Shown: positions 7,242 to 15,151, counted from the stretch's first letter. The stretch is DNA of 37,547 bases from an uncultured Faecalibacterium sp. (GCA_934525845.1 CAKSZS010000021.1:1-37547), one strand, 5' to 3'. The notes: generated by a model not told the origin, from the sequence alone. Program-made: numbers and translations.

Positions 7242-7792
7242 GTAAGTCCTCGAATTCCAATTGGGAGAGCACCGTCAAGCCCATTGTGGTGCTGAGTGTG
7301 ATCGCCCTGATCGTCAGCCTGCTGCTGGCTCTGGTGAACTCCATGACCGCTCCGGTCATCGCAGAGAACACCAAGCGCACCACGCTGGCTGCATACGTCG
7401 GCGTGCTGCCTTCCGTCTCGGATGCGTCCGAGCTGGAAGAAGTGACCGATTACACCACTGCAAACGTCACCGGCGTGGTCAAGGCTCCGGACGGCAGTGT
7501 GGCCATCAAGGCTGGCGAGTCCGGCTTCGACGGCGGCACCCTGACCGTCATCATGGGCTTTGACGCCAACGGCACCGAGACCGGCATCTGGGTCGATGCT
7601 TCCACCCAGACCAAGGGCATCGGCTCCAACGTGGCCAACGACGACTTCCTTGCACAGTTTGCCGGCATGGACGGCACCCAGAACATCGTGATGAACCAGG
7701 ATTACGACGCATACAGCGGCGCAACCATTTCTTCCACCGCGCTGTTCGCTGCCATCAATGACTGCATCAACTGCTTCAACGAGATCGCATAA
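7238..7792 (+). CDS. rnfG: Rnf complex subunit RnfG
   Basis: RnfG is the extracytoplasmic FMN-bearing subunit, related to NqrC. The 184 residues comprise one N-terminal membrane anchor (about 14-36) and an FMN-binding domain ending in the flavinylation motif SGATISS (Thr163 expected to carry FMN as a phosphoester). The body contains the usual TQTKGIGS segment. It overlaps rnfD by four bases (ATGA). It shares the FMN-binding fold with the exported flavoprotein at 2089-4116, which has SGST instead of SGAT. Confidence 0.96.
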   Translation: MSKSSNSNWESTVKPIVVLSVIALIVSLLLALVNSMTAPVIAENTKRTTLAAYVGVLPSVSDASELEEVTDYTTANVTGVVKAPDGSVAIKAGESGFDGGTLTVIMGFDANGTETGIWVDASTQTKGIGSNVANDDFLAQFAGMDGTQNIVMNQDYDAYSGATISSTALFAAINDCINCFNEIA

Positions 7793-7808
7793 AGGAGGTT
7801 GGTAAGAA

Positions 7809-8474
7809 ATGGCACAAGAAAATAAGTCCAAGGTAAGCATCCTTACCAACGGCATCATCAAAGAAAACCCCGTTCTGCGTCTGGTTCTGGGCACCTGCTC
7901 CATTCTGGCCGTCACCACGGCGGTCTCCAGCGCTCTGGGCATGGGCGCCGCCTTCACCTTCGTGCTGGTGTGCTCCAACATCATGATCTCCCTGCTGCGC
8001 AAGGTCATCCCCGGCAAGGTGCATCTGCCCTGCTACATCGTCATCATCGCGGGCTTCGTGACCATCGTGCAGATGTTCATGCAGGCCTACATGGAAAGCC
8101 TGTACAACGCGCTGGGCGTCTTCCTGCCCCTGATCGTTGTCAACTGTATCATTCTGGGCCGTGCCGAGATGTTCGCCTGCAAGAACAATGTGGTGGATTC
8201 CGCACTGGACGGCGTGGGCATGGGCATCGGCTACACCCTGACCGCAACCCTGATGGCTTCCATCCGTGAGATCCTGGGCAGCGGCACCTGGCTGGGCTTC
8301 AAGGTCATTCCGGACAGTGTGGCCAAGGTCTCCATCATGACCCAGGCTCCCGGCGCATTCTTCTGCTTCGGCATCCTGATGGCCGGCTGTGTCTGGCTGG
8401 AAGGCAAGCTGGACGCCCGCATCGAGCGCAAGAGCTGCTGTGATGTGGATAATCTGAAGAAGGAGGCGGAATAA
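7809..8474 (+). CDS. rnfE: Rnf complex subunit RnfE
   Basis: RnfE is an integral membrane subunit related to NqrD. Its 221 residues carry about six hydrophobic segments. Cys30 (LGTCSILAV) and Cys113 (VNCIILGRAEMFACKNN) match the residues that, with RnfA, hold the intramembrane [2Fe-2S] cluster in characterised Rnf/Nqr complexes. The C-terminal tail is polar and basic, ending near LDARIERKSCCDVDNLKKEA, slightly longer than many homologues. AAAGGAGG precedes the start, 16 bases after rnfG; the stop is one base before the rnfA start. Confidence 0.96.
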   Translation: MAQENKSKVSILTNGIIKENPVLRLVLGTCSILAVTTAVSSALGMGAAFTFVLVCSNIMISLLRKVIPGKVHLPCYIVIIAGFVTIVQMFMQAYMESLYNALGVFLPLIVVNCIILGRAEMFACKNNVVDSALDGVGMGIGYTLTATLMASIREILGSGTWLGFKVIPDSVAKVSIMTQAPGAFFCFGILMAGCVWLEGKLDARIERKSCCDVDNLKKEAE

Positions 8475-8475
8475 G

Positions 8476-9108
8476 ATGCTCGTCAAACTCGCTGCGATCT
8501 TCTTCAGCATGATCCTGGTCAACAACTATGTGCTGGTGAAGTTCTACGGTATCTGCCCGTTCCTGGGCGTTTCCAAGAAGCTGGATTCCGCTGTTGGTAT
8601 GTCCGGCGCCGTCATCTTCGTCATGTTCATGGCGACGGCCGTTACCTTCCCCATCCAGATCTTTATCCTGAACCCGGCAGGTCTGGAGTACCTGCAGACC
8701 ATTGTCTTCATCCTGGTCATTGCCGTTCTGGTGCAGTTCATCGAGATCTTCCTGAAGAAGTATGTCGTTGCGCTGTACAACTCTCTGGGCGTTTACCTGC
8801 CCCTGATCACCACCAACTGCTGCGTGCTGGCCGTCACCATTCTGGTCGTCGGCGACTACGGCGCAGACGTGGAAGCTCTGGGCTTTGGCGTCGCCTACAT
8901 TGAGGCTCTGATCTGCGCCATCGGTGCAGGCTGCGGCTTCATGCTGGCCATGGTCATGTTCAGCGGTGTGCGCAAGCGCGTGGAAGCCTGCGATCCCCCG
9001 GCACCCTTCAAGGGCCTGCCCATCACCCTGATCGCAGCCGCAATCACCAGCCTGTCCTTCATGGGCTTCGGCGGCATCGTCGAAAACCTGTTCAATGTCA
9101 CGCTGTAA
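8476..9108 (+). CDS. rnfA: Rnf complex subunit RnfA
   Basis: RnfA is the membrane partner of RnfE (related to NqrE). The 210 residues have about six hydrophobic segments with NNYVLVKFYGICPFLGVSK (Cys27) near the N-terminus and ITTNCCVLAV (Cys115/116) mid-protein, the expected [2Fe-2S] ligand sites. The start follows AAGAAGGAGG; spacing from rnfE is one base, so the pair is co-translated, fitting the pseudo-symmetric A/E heterodimer. Confidence 0.96.
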   Translation: MLVKLAAIFFSMILVNNYVLVKFYGICPFLGVSKKLDSAVGMSGAVIFVMFMATAVTFPIQIFILNPAGLEYLQTIVFILVIAVLVQFIEIFLKKYVVALYNSLGVYLPLITTNCCVLAVTILVVGDYGADVEALGFGVAYIEALICAIGAGCGFMLAMVMFSGVRKRVEACDPPAPFKGLPITLIAAAITSLSFMGFGGIVENLFNVTL

Positions 9109-9123
9109 GGGAGGAACAGGATT

Positions 9124-10038
9124 ATGAATATTGTATCTGCTGTTATTCTCTGTACCATCGTGGGCGCAGTCGGTGCCATCGTTCTGGTGGCAGCCTCCAA
9201 GTTCATGGCGGTGGAAGAGGATCCCCGTATTGAGGAAGTGGCCAACTGCCTGGCCGGCGCAAACTGCGGCGGCTGCGGCTATGCAGGCTGCTCCGACTAC
9301 GCCAAGGCCGTTGTTATGGACGGCGTTGCCTGCGACAAGTGCGCCCCCGGCGGCCCCAAGGCTGCTGCTGCCATTGCCAAGATCATGGGCGGCGAGGCCA
9401 GTGCTGTGGAGAAGAAGGCTGTGGTCCAGTGCCAGGGCAATTCCGAGCACTGCAAGCCCGCTTACGATTACAAGGGCATCCAGACCTGTGCAGCGGCTGC
9501 TGCCCTGTACGGCGGCCCCAAGACCTGCTCCTTCGCCTGTGTCGGCCTGGGCGACTGCACCAAGGTGTGTAAGTTCGACGCCATCCACATCGTGGACGGT
9601 GTGGCTAAGGTGGACAAGGACAAGTGCACCGGCTGTGGTGCCTGCGCCAACATCTGCCCCAAGAAGGTCATCATGATCGATGCCGGCGGTCCGCGCAAGC
9701 CGGTGGTCATGTGCTCCAACCAGGACAAGGGTCCTGTGGCCATGAAGGCCTGCACCACCTCCTGCATTGCCTGCGGAATGTGCGAGCGCACCTGTAAGTT
9801 CGACGCCATCCATGTGGAGAACGGCATTGCCCGCGTGGACTACGACAAGTGCAAGGGCTGCGGTATGTGCGCCCAGAAGTGCCCGAAGAAGATCATTCTC
9901 TTCCCGCTGAAGGACGATCCGTATCCCCCGAAGCCCGTGGTGAAGCCGGCCGCTGCAAAGCCTGCCGCTCCGGCTGCTGCACCTGCAGCAAAGCCCGAAG
10001 CCAAGGCCGAGGCAAAGCCCGAGACCAAGGCAGAATAA
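9124..10038 (+). CDS. rnfB: Rnf complex subunit RnfB with Ala/Pro/Lys-rich tail
   Basis: RnfB accepts electrons from reduced ferredoxin. The 304 residues contain an N-terminal membrane anchor (about 3-25). A [4Fe-4S] domain follows with GANCGGCGYAGC (about 46-56) and the downstream Cys of VACDKC. Two ferredoxin-like modules then carry CTGCGACANICPKKVI, CIACGMCERTCKFDAI and CKGCGMCAQKCPKKII. The last 35 or so residues are a low-complexity Pro/Ala/Lys/Glu tail (PAAPAAAPAAKPEAKAEAKP), probably flexible and cytoplasmic. The start follows GGGAGGAACAGG. It is the last gene of the operon and a strong terminator follows 12 bases later. Confidence 0.96.
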   Translation: MNIVSAVILCTIVGAVGAIVLVAASKFMAVEEDPRIEEVANCLAGANCGGCGYAGCSDYAKAVVMDGVACDKCAPGGPKAAAAIAKIMGGEASAVEKKAVVQCQGNSEHCKPAYDYKGIQTCAAAAALYGGPKTCSFACVGLGDCTKVCKFDAIHIVDGVAKVDKDKCTGCGACANICPKKVIMIDAGGPRKPVVMCSNQDKGPVAMKACTTSCIACGMCERTCKFDAIHVENGIARVDYDKCKGCGMCAQKCPKKIILFPLKDDPYPPKPVVKPAAAKPAAPAAAPAAKPEAKAEAKPETKAE

Positions 10039-10050
10039 GCACGACCTCTG

Positions 10051-10085
10051 AGAAGGGGCGGACGAAAGTCCGCTCCTTCTTTTTT
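10051..10085 (+). terminator. Terminator of the rnf operon
   Basis: A 13-bp stem AGAAGGGGCGGAC / GTCCGCTCCTTCT (one G-T) with a GAAA tetraloop is followed by a T run. Confidence 0.95.
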
Positions 10086-10127
10086 GCGTTTGCGGGGATT
10101 TCTGCGGCTTTTTGTAAGAAAATCCGG

Positions 10128-10155
10128 TTGCATCGGGCCAAAAGTATGGTTTAAT
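10128..10155 (+). promoter_or_regulatory. Probable promoter of the MFS gene
   Basis: TTGCAT (10128-10133), 16-base spacer, TTTAAT (10150-10155). A 9-bp hairpin AGAAGCCGG/CCGGCTTCT (10171-10197) follows in the leader just before the ribosome site. It lacks a T run and may affect RNA stability or translation. Confidence 0.55.
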
Positions 10156-10217
10156 GGAAGAAAAGAAAAAAGAAGCCGGTGGAAAAGGCCGGCTTCTGGT
10201 CGGAAAAGAGGAACATC

Positions 10218-11360
10218 ATGGATCAACAAAAAGCGCGCCTGCGGAACGTGGGCTTCGTCACCTTCTTTTTCAGCGGCATCTGTGCCATCAGCGCGGGTGT
10301 GGTGGTCAGCCTGCTGCAGGAGCGGTACGGCTTTGCCTACGGCATGACCGGCACCCTGCTGTCTCTGATGAGCGTGGGCAACCTGATGGCGGGCTTCCTC
10401 ATCGGGATGCTGCCGGGCGTGCTGGGTATGAAGCCCAGTGTGCTGCTGCTGACCATCGGCTATGCGGTGGGCTATGGCATCATGGGCCTGACCGGCGTGG
10501 AAGTGCTGCTGGCGGCAGCGTTCTTCGTGGTGGGCATCGCCAAAGGCAGCGTTATCAACACCTGCACCATTCTGGTCAGCGGCAACTCCGCCGACCGCAC
10601 CCGCGGCATGAACCTAATGCACAGCTGCTACGCCTGCGGCGCGCTGCTGTGCCCCTTCCTCATCGCTGCCGCTGCCCGGGTCAGCACCGAACTGGCGGTG
10701 TTCCTGCTGGCGGCGCTGGGCCTGGTGCTGTGGCTCGTGTACGCCTTCACCCCGCTGCAGGCCAACAGCAAGAACCAGAACGCCAAGGGCAAGGAGCAGA
10801 TCGACTGGAGCTTCCTGCGCTCCACCCGCTTTTGGATGCTGACCGGCCTGCTGTTCTTCCAGAACGCCGCTGAGCAGAGCGTCAACGGCTGGATGGTGAC
10901 CTATTTCAAGGGCAGCGGCATCATCACCGGCACTCTGGCCGCCTATACGGTCACGGTCATGTGGGGTGCGACCCTGGTGGCCCGCCTGCTCATCGCCTTT
11001 GTGTTCCCCTTCAAGAAGCCCCGCAAGGCCATGGTGGGCATGAGCGTGCTGTGCACCATCTTCTATGTGTTCCTGGTCATGGCGCACACCCAGGGCGCGG
11101 CCATTGCCCTGCTGTTTGCGTTCGCGTTCTCCATGGCGGGCCTGAACCCCACCGCCGTGGCCAGTGCGGGCCGCATGACCAGTGTGACCAGCATGGGCAT
11201 CATGCTCCCGGCGGCGTCCAGCGGTGCCATCCTGATGCCCTGGATCGTGGGCATGGTGTCGGAAAAGGCGGGCCTGGTGGCCGGTATGGCGTCCAACATC
11301 GTCCCCTGCGTGGGCCTGGTCGTCTTCTCCATCCTCGTGGCAAAGCTGCCGGAGGAGTAA
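10218..11360 (+). CDS. Major facilitator superfamily transporter
   Basis: This 380-residue protein has about twelve hydrophobic segments and the short polar N-terminus typical of MFS carriers. An internal loop around residues 190-205 is basic and polar and divides two six-helix halves. SVLCTIFYVFLVMAH and later Gly/Ala-rich helices fit the C-terminal half. The substrate is not evident; weak resemblance to sugar/nitrate-type MFS proteins is not enough to name one. The ATG at 10218 is preceded by AGAGGAAC; a GTG at 10179 in frame would add 13 residues but has no clear site. Its stop codon TAA lies inside the end of a repeat element shared with convergent queH. Confidence 0.85.
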   Translation: MDQQKARLRNVGFVTFFFSGICAISAGVVVSLLQERYGFAYGMTGTLLSLMSVGNLMAGFLIGMLPGVLGMKPSVLLLTIGYAVGYGIMGLTGVEVLLAAAFFVVGIAKGSVINTCTILVSGNSADRTRGMNLMHSCYACGALLCPFLIAAAARVSTELAVFLLAALGLVLWLVYAFTPLQANSKNQNAKGKEQIDWSFLRSTRFWMLTGLLFFQNAAEQSVNGWMVTYFKGSGIITGTLAAYTVTVMWGATLVARLLIAFVFPFKKPRKAMVGMSVLCTIFYVFLVMAHTQGAAIALLFAFAFSMAGLNPTAVASAGRMTSVTSMGIMLPAASSGAILMPWIVGMVSEKAGLVAGMASNIVPCVGLVVFSILVAKLPEE

Positions 11361-11435
11361 ACCCTCTCAGACGCTATCGCGCCAGCTCCCCCTTTGGGGG
11401 GGCTGGCACGACGTAGGCCGTGACGGAGAGGGTTA
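11360..11435. repeat. Hairpin repeat element between MFS and queH
   Basis: The element has 9-bp terminal inverted repeats (AACCCTCTC at 11360-11368, GAGAGGGTT at 11427-11435) and an internal GCCAGCTCCCCC / GGGGGGGCTGGC hairpin (about 11391-11407). The bases of both stop codons (TAA at 11358-11360 and, on the minus strand, 11433-11435) merge into its ends. It resembles dispersed small palindromic elements of this genus and probably serves as the bidirectional transcription end for both genes. Confidence 0.75.
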
Positions 11436-12053
11436 CTTCTTGATCCCTCTTGCTTTGGCGCTGAACTCACAGCCGCAGTAGTCCTGCCGGTACAGGCCGT
11501 ACGCTTCGGACAGCTGCAGACTGCGCAGGTAGCCGTTGTGCTTCTTGAAGTCCGAGGGCAGGTGCTTCACGCCGAATTCGGCTTCCAGCTCCTGGCCGAT
11601 GGCGTTGATGCGCTTGGCGTCCTTGTGCGGACTGATGGACAGGGTCGTGGTGAAATAATCAAAGCCGTGATCCTTGGCGTACTGTGCGGCCCGGCGCATC
11701 CGCAGACGGTAGCACACCGTGCAGCGATTGCCGCGCTCCGGCTCGTTTTCCAGCCCCTGCACGGCGGAGTAGAACTCCTGTGGGTCGTAGGTGTCCTCCA
11801 CGACCGTTACGCCCAGCGGGTGCGCCTGCGCCACGAACTTTTTCAGTTCCTCGCCCCGGCGGAAATACTCTTCCGCAGGCCAGGTGTTGGGGTTGTAGTA
11901 GAGGACCGTGATCTCAAAATATTGGCACAGCTGTTCCAGCACCGCGCTGGAGCAGGGGCCGCAGCAGGCGTGCAGCAGCAGCCGGGGCCGCGTGCCGGTC
12001 AAGGTCTTGAGCACAGCATCCATCTGCTGGGCATAGTTGAGCTGAGTTGCCAT
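11433..12053 (-). CDS. queH: Epoxyqueuosine reductase QueH
   Basis: QueH performs the last step of queuosine synthesis in tRNA, reducing epoxyqueuosine, and replaces QueG in many anaerobes. The 206-residue product has the family markers: LLHACCGPCSSAVLEQL (about 26-42), PNTWPAEEYFRR, RCTVCYRLRM (about 107-116), TTTLSISPHKD and C-terminal QDYCGCEFS. The Cys pairs bind a [4Fe-4S] cluster and catalytic iron. The start at 12053 (MATQLN) has AAAGGA nine bases upstream; an ATG at 12062 sits on top of that site and is rejected. A minus-strand extended -10 at 12147 and a terminator-like hairpin in the leader (12085-12134) suggest attenuation. Confidence 0.95.
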   Translation of the reverse strand: MATQLNYAQQMDAVLKTLTGTRPRLLLHACCGPCSSAVLEQLCQYFEITVLYYNPNTWPAEEYFRRGEELKKFVAQAHPLGVTVVEDTYDPQEFYSAVQGLENEPERGNRCTVCYRLRMRRAAQYAKDHGFDYFTTTLSISPHKDAKRINAIGQELEAEFGVKHLPSDFKKHNGYLRSLQLSEAYGLYRQDYCGCEFSAKARGIKK

Positions 12054-12075
12054 TTTTATCATCCTTTGTTATACT
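12047..12075 (+). promoter_or_regulatory. Promoter for the DUF896 gene, overlapping queH start
   Basis: TTGCCA (12047-12052), 17-base spacer, TATACT (12070-12075) on the plus strand. The -35 overlaps the first codons of queH, so this transcript is antisense to the queH leader. Confidence 0.6.
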
Positions 12076-12084
12076 TGCTTGCAG

Positions 12085-12146
12085 AAAAATGCTCCGCCCG
12101 CCGGAAAGTCATGCCGACCGGGCCGGAGCGGAGCGTATCCTTTTTT
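12085..12146. terminator. Terminator-like hairpin shared by divergent queH and DUF896 leaders
   Basis: CTCCGCCCG (12092-12100) pairs with CGGGCCGGAG (12119-12128, one bulge). An alternative outer pair is GCTCCGC (12091-12097)/GCGGAGC (12128-12134). On the minus strand the stem is followed by ATTTTTC; on the plus strand TTTTTT follows after a gap of about six bases. No gene ends here on either strand, so it is a candidate leader attenuator rather than an end-of-gene terminator. Confidence 0.55.
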
Positions 12147-12155
12147 ATTATATCA
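12147..12155 (-). promoter_or_regulatory. Extended -10 of the queH promoter
   Basis: The minus strand reads TGATATAAT (TGn plus TATAAT), with no good -35. It would start RNA near 12140, just before the hairpin. Confidence 0.5.
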
Positions 12156-12184
12156 TATTTGAGTGGAAAATACAGGAGGTCCCT

Positions 12185-12409
12185 ATGACCCAGGAAAAGA
12201 TCGCCCGCATCAATGAGCTGGCGCACAAGAGCAAGACCACCGGCCTGACCGAGGCCGAAAAGGCCGAGCAGCAGGCTTTGCGCAAGGAATATCTGGAAGA
12301 CATGAAAGCCAGCCTGCGCGCTCAGCTGGAGCACACGTCCATCCAGGAGCCGGACGGCACCATCCATAAGGTGACCCGCCGCGCCGGTGCTAAGAAGCCC
12401 CGCAGCTGA
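12185..12409 (+). CDS. DUF896 (YnzC-like) family protein
   Basis: The 74-residue protein matches the DUF896 family: KIARINELAHKSKTTGLTEAE (about 5-25), then EQQALRKEYLEDMKASLRAQL, a two-helix hairpin, and a basic disordered tail. In Bacillus, YnzC and its homologues are small cytoplasmic proteins of unknown function, some under SOS or stress control. The start follows ACAGGAGG, and the normal N-terminus is used rather than the longer open frame from 12047. A terminator follows. No partner gene is apparent. Confidence 0.92.
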   Translation: MTQEKIARINELAHKSKTTGLTEAEKAEQQALRKEYLEDMKASLRAQLEHTSIQEPDGTIHKVTRRAGAKKPRS

Positions 12410-12436
12410 ACGCACAAGTTCCGGCGTATAAATTTG

Positions 12437-12477
12437 GAGGAAATCGCAGGCAAAAGCCGCGGCTTCCTCTTTTTTTG
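12437..12477 (+). terminator. Terminator of the DUF896 gene
   Basis: GAGGAA / TTCCTC outer stem with an inner GGC-AAAA-GCC, followed by eight T residues. Its T run overlaps the -35 of the purA promoter. Confidence 0.8.
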
Positions 12478-12503
12478 TGCAAAAAACTGTGGTATACTAT
12501 ACT
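12475..12503 (+). promoter_or_regulatory. Promoter of purA
   Basis: TTGTGC (12475-12480), 17-base spacer, TATACT (12498-12503); a second TATACT overlaps upstream at 12493. The leader of about 105 bases contains a possible long-range stem (GTGCATACC with GGTGCAC). No purine riboswitch consensus was found. Confidence 0.7.
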
Positions 12504-12614
12504 TGCATTGGTATGTACTCTGTGCATACCGGGCGGTTTCCCAAGGTGGCGTATCCCGGGCAAGGTGCACGGAAAAGGCTGTCTTTTGAAAAAAGGATAA
12601 AGAGGTCATTTATT

Positions 12615-13907
12615 ATGCTTACTGCAATTACGGGTATCAACTGGGGCGATGAGGGCAAGGGCCGCATGGTCGACCTGATCAGCCAGGAGTATGACATTGT
12701 TGCACGCTATCAGGGCGGCAACAACGCAGGCCATACGGTCAAGAACGAGCGCGGCAAATTCGTGCTGAATCTGCTGCCCTCCGGCATCCTGCGCCCGAAC
12801 GTTGTCTGCGTGATGGGCAACGGCATGGTCATCGATCCCCATCATCTGGACGGCGAGATCAACAAGCTGCGCGAGCAGGGCGTCGAGATCAGCCCGGCCA
12901 ACCTGAAGATCTCCGACCGTGCAACCATCACCATGCCCTATCATGTGGATCAGGACGGCCTGGAAGAGGCTCGTCTGTCCAAGACCGGCGCACAGTTCGG
13001 CTCCACCAAGCGCGGCATTGCCTACGCTTACGGCGACAAGTACATGAAGAAGACCCTGCGCATGGGCGACCTGCTGCACCTGGACGACGCCGTCAAGAAG
13101 CGCCTGGTCACCATGGTGGACTCCAAGAATCTGGTGATGGAGGGCAGCTACAACGCCGCACCCATCAGCGTGGATGAGATGTGGGCATGGCTGCAGAAGT
13201 ATGCCGCCATCTTCAAGGACTACATCTGCGACGTGGGCCAGTACCTGGCCGATGCAGACGCCGCCGGCAAGAAGGTGCTGTTTGAGGCACAGCTGGGCGC
13301 TCTGCGCGACATCGACTTCGGCATCTACCCCTACACCACTTCCTCCAACGTCATCGGTGCGTATGCCCCCATCGGTGCCGGCATCCCGGGCCACAAGCTG
13401 CACAACTCCATCGGTGTCATGAAGGCTTACTCTTCCTGCGTCGGTGACGGCCCCTTCACCGCTGAGCTGGCCATGACCGAGGAAGAAAAGCACGCCCTGC
13501 GCGAGGCTGGCCACGAGTATGGCGCTGCCACCGGCCGTCCCCGCCGCGTCGGCCCCATCGACCTGGTGGCAAGCCGCTACGGTGTGTTCTGCCAGGGCTG
13601 TGACGAAGTGGCTCTGACCCTGCTGGACGTGCTGGACTACATGGAGAAGATCCCCATGGTTACCGCCTACAAGCTGACCGACGGCACCACGACCACCCGT
13701 TTCCCCATGGGCGAGGCTCTGGACACCGCACAGCCGGTGGTGGAGTATCTGCCCGGCTGGCACTGCGATATCACCGCCGCCCGCAAGTGGGAAGACCTGC
13801 CCAAAGAAGCACAGGATTACATCGAGTATCTGGAAAAGGCCGTTGGCTGCAAGATCACCTACATCTCCGTGGGTGCAGAGCGTGAGGCTTACATCCACCA
13901 CGTCTGA
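12615..13907 (+). CDS. purA: Adenylosuccinate synthase
   Basis: PurA joins IMP and aspartate using GTP, the first committed step to AMP. The 430 residues are the normal length. Visible markers are NWGDEGKGRMVD (about 8-19, catalytic Asp and P-loop), NNAGHTV (about 36-42), GSTKRGIAYAYGDK, and a GATTGRPRRVG region near 300 that includes the substrate loop and guanine-site residues. The start has AAAGAGG upstream and matches the family N-terminus; an in-frame ATG at 12477 lies on top of the promoter and is rejected. DegV follows after 46 bases, so the two are probably co-transcribed. Confidence 0.96.
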   Translation: MLTAITGINWGDEGKGRMVDLISQEYDIVARYQGGNNAGHTVKNERGKFVLNLLPSGILRPNVVCVMGNGMVIDPHHLDGEINKLREQGVEISPANLKISDRATITMPYHVDQDGLEEARLSKTGAQFGSTKRGIAYAYGDKYMKKTLRMGDLLHLDDAVKKRLVTMVDSKNLVMEGSYNAAPISVDEMWAWLQKYAAIFKDYICDVGQYLADADAAGKKVLFEAQLGALRDIDFGIYPYTTSSNVIGAYAPIGAGIPGHKLHNSIGVMKAYSSCVGDGPFTAELAMTEEEKHALREAGHEYGAATGRPRRVGPIDLVASRYGVFCQGCDEVALTLLDVLDYMEKIPMVTAYKLTDGTTTTRFPMGEALDTAQPVVEYLPGWHCDITAARKWEDLPKEAQDYIEYLEKAVGCKITYISVGAEREAYIHHV

Positions 13908-13953
13908 TCCCCGCACCGCCTGACCAGATCCATCCGGAAAGGAAGCATCACAG

Positions 13954-14856
13954 ATGTTTGATATCATGACCGACAGCGCCTGCGACCTGACGCTGGACAC
14001 CGCCAAGCAGCTTGGCATTGAGGTCGTGCCCTTCTATGTCTCGCTGGACGGCGAGCACTACCGCAAGGAGGGCACCGAGATCGCCGTGCGGGATTTCTAC
14101 CAGTTCATGGTGGACAACCCCTCCGCGTATCCCAAGACCAGTCTGCCCTCGCTGGAAGACTTTGAGCAGGTGTTCCGCGCCCATGCGCAGGCTGGCCGGG
14201 CGGTGCTGTGTCTGTGCTTTACCGGCAAGATGAGCGGCTGTGTGGGCAGTGCCCGCAACGCCCGGGAGCTGGTGCTGGAAGATTACCCGGATGCCCGCAT
14301 CGAGGTGCTGGACAGCGGCGCTGCCACCGTCACCGAGTCCACCATGGTGGAAAACGCAGTGGTCATGCGGGACGCCGGCTGCACGCTGGACGAGACCGTG
14401 ACCTGGCTGGAAGCGGAAAAGGCCACCAACCAGATCTTCTTCACGGTGGGCAACCTGGATTACCTCATCAAGGGCGGCCGCATCGGCAAGGTGACGGGCC
14501 GTGCCGCCAATATGCTGGGTCTGAAGCCGATGATCCTGTTCAAGGACGGCGAGATCTTCTCCGGCGGTGTGGCGCGCGGACGCCAGAAGAGCTTTGAAAA
14601 AGCGCTGGAACAGCTCATGAACTATCTGGATGCCCGCGGCGGCACGCCGGATGACTACCGCATCACGGTGGGCTACGGCTACGATGACGACGAGGGCAAG
14701 CGTCTGTGGATGCAGACCCGCGCGGCACTGCGTGCCAAGTACCCCGGCGCACAGTGTGAAGTGGGCCTGCTGCAGATCGGCTGCACCATCGCGGTGCACA
14801 CCGGCCCCTATGCACTGGGCATGGGCGTCATGCGCCGCTGGAAAAAGCAGAACTGA
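13954..14856 (+). CDS. DegV family fatty-acid-binding protein
   Basis: DegV/FakB proteins hold a fatty acid for phosphorylation by FakA, feeding exogenous fatty acids into phospholipid synthesis. The 300-residue protein shows DSACDLTLDTAKQLGIEVVP (about 7-26), KTSLPSLEDF (usually TSQPS; the head-group Thr/Ser site), FTGKMSGCVGSARNA and KGGRIGKVTGRAANMLGLKP, all family positions. The start follows GGAAAGGAAGC. It lies downstream of purA with no terminator between them, and a bidirectional terminator follows. No fakA is in the window, so the fatty-acid role rests on family membership. Confidence 0.92.
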   Translation: MFDIMTDSACDLTLDTAKQLGIEVVPFYVSLDGEHYRKEGTEIAVRDFYQFMVDNPSAYPKTSLPSLEDFEQVFRAHAQAGRAVLCLCFTGKMSGCVGSARNARELVLEDYPDARIEVLDSGAATVTESTMVENAVVMRDAGCTLDETVTWLEAEKATNQIFFTVGNLDYLIKGGRIGKVTGRAANMLGLKPMILFKDGEIFSGGVARGRQKSFEKALEQLMNYLDARGGTPDDYRITVGYGYDDDEGKRLWMQTRAALRAKYPGAQCEVGLLQIGCTIAVHTGPYALGMGVMRRWKKQN

Positions 14857-14873
14857 TACCTTATAAATACAAG

Positions 14874-14914
14874 AAGGGCACCGCATGGCTGAAAAAGCTG
14901 TGCGGTGCCCTTTT
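14874..14914. terminator. Bidirectional terminator between degV and the small hypothetical gene
   Basis: A 12-bp stem AAGGGCACCGCA / TGCGGTGCCCTT has an inner GGC/GCT extension, with TTTT on the plus side and T-rich sequence on the minus side. It serves degV and the convergent 79-codon frame region. Confidence 0.85.
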
Positions 14915-14926
14915 GTGTGTGATAAG

Positions 14927-15151
14927 TCAGCACGCGGTATCCCCAAAGAAAGGCTTTACCGTGCTGACAGAAAGGCCGCTGCGGCGGGCCTTGTCCTGTT
15001 CATAAGCCACCCGTGCGGCTTCTTCGATAAAGGCTTTGACCTCCGGGGAAGCAGAGGACCAGGTGACATTGAACCGACGGCAAGTCTGATAAAAGATTCG
15101 ATAAAAGGCCTCGCGCTCCGGGTCCTGCTGGAAATATGCTTGAGCTGTCAT
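14927..15151 (-). CDS. Small hypothetical protein, 74 residues
   Basis: No family is recognised. The protein begins MTAQAYFQQDPEREAFYRI, is mostly helical and charged, and ends with a hydrophobic/polar tail. The start at 15151 is chosen because TGAGGTG lies seven bases upstream; an ATG at 15166 overlaps that site. It follows the GNAT-like gene by 11 bases in the same direction and is certainly in its operon. Such a gene pair could be an enzyme with a small partner or inhibitor, but GNAT toxin systems normally have the antitoxin first and of a different family, so no toxin-antitoxin call is made. Confidence 0.7.
   Translation of the reverse strand: MTAQAYFQQDPEREAFYRIFYQTCRRFNVTWSSASPEVKAFIEEAARVAYEQDKARRSGLSVSTVKPFFGDTAC

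Noticed and set aside
12054..12150. preQ1 riboswitch before queH
   Set aside because: The conserved A-rich tail and CTAACCC-type pairing are absent; only a terminator-like stem is seen.
12606..14018. Minus-strand open frame of 470 codons
   Set aside because: It is antisense to purA; the Val/His/Gln-rich composition is typical of a shadow frame.
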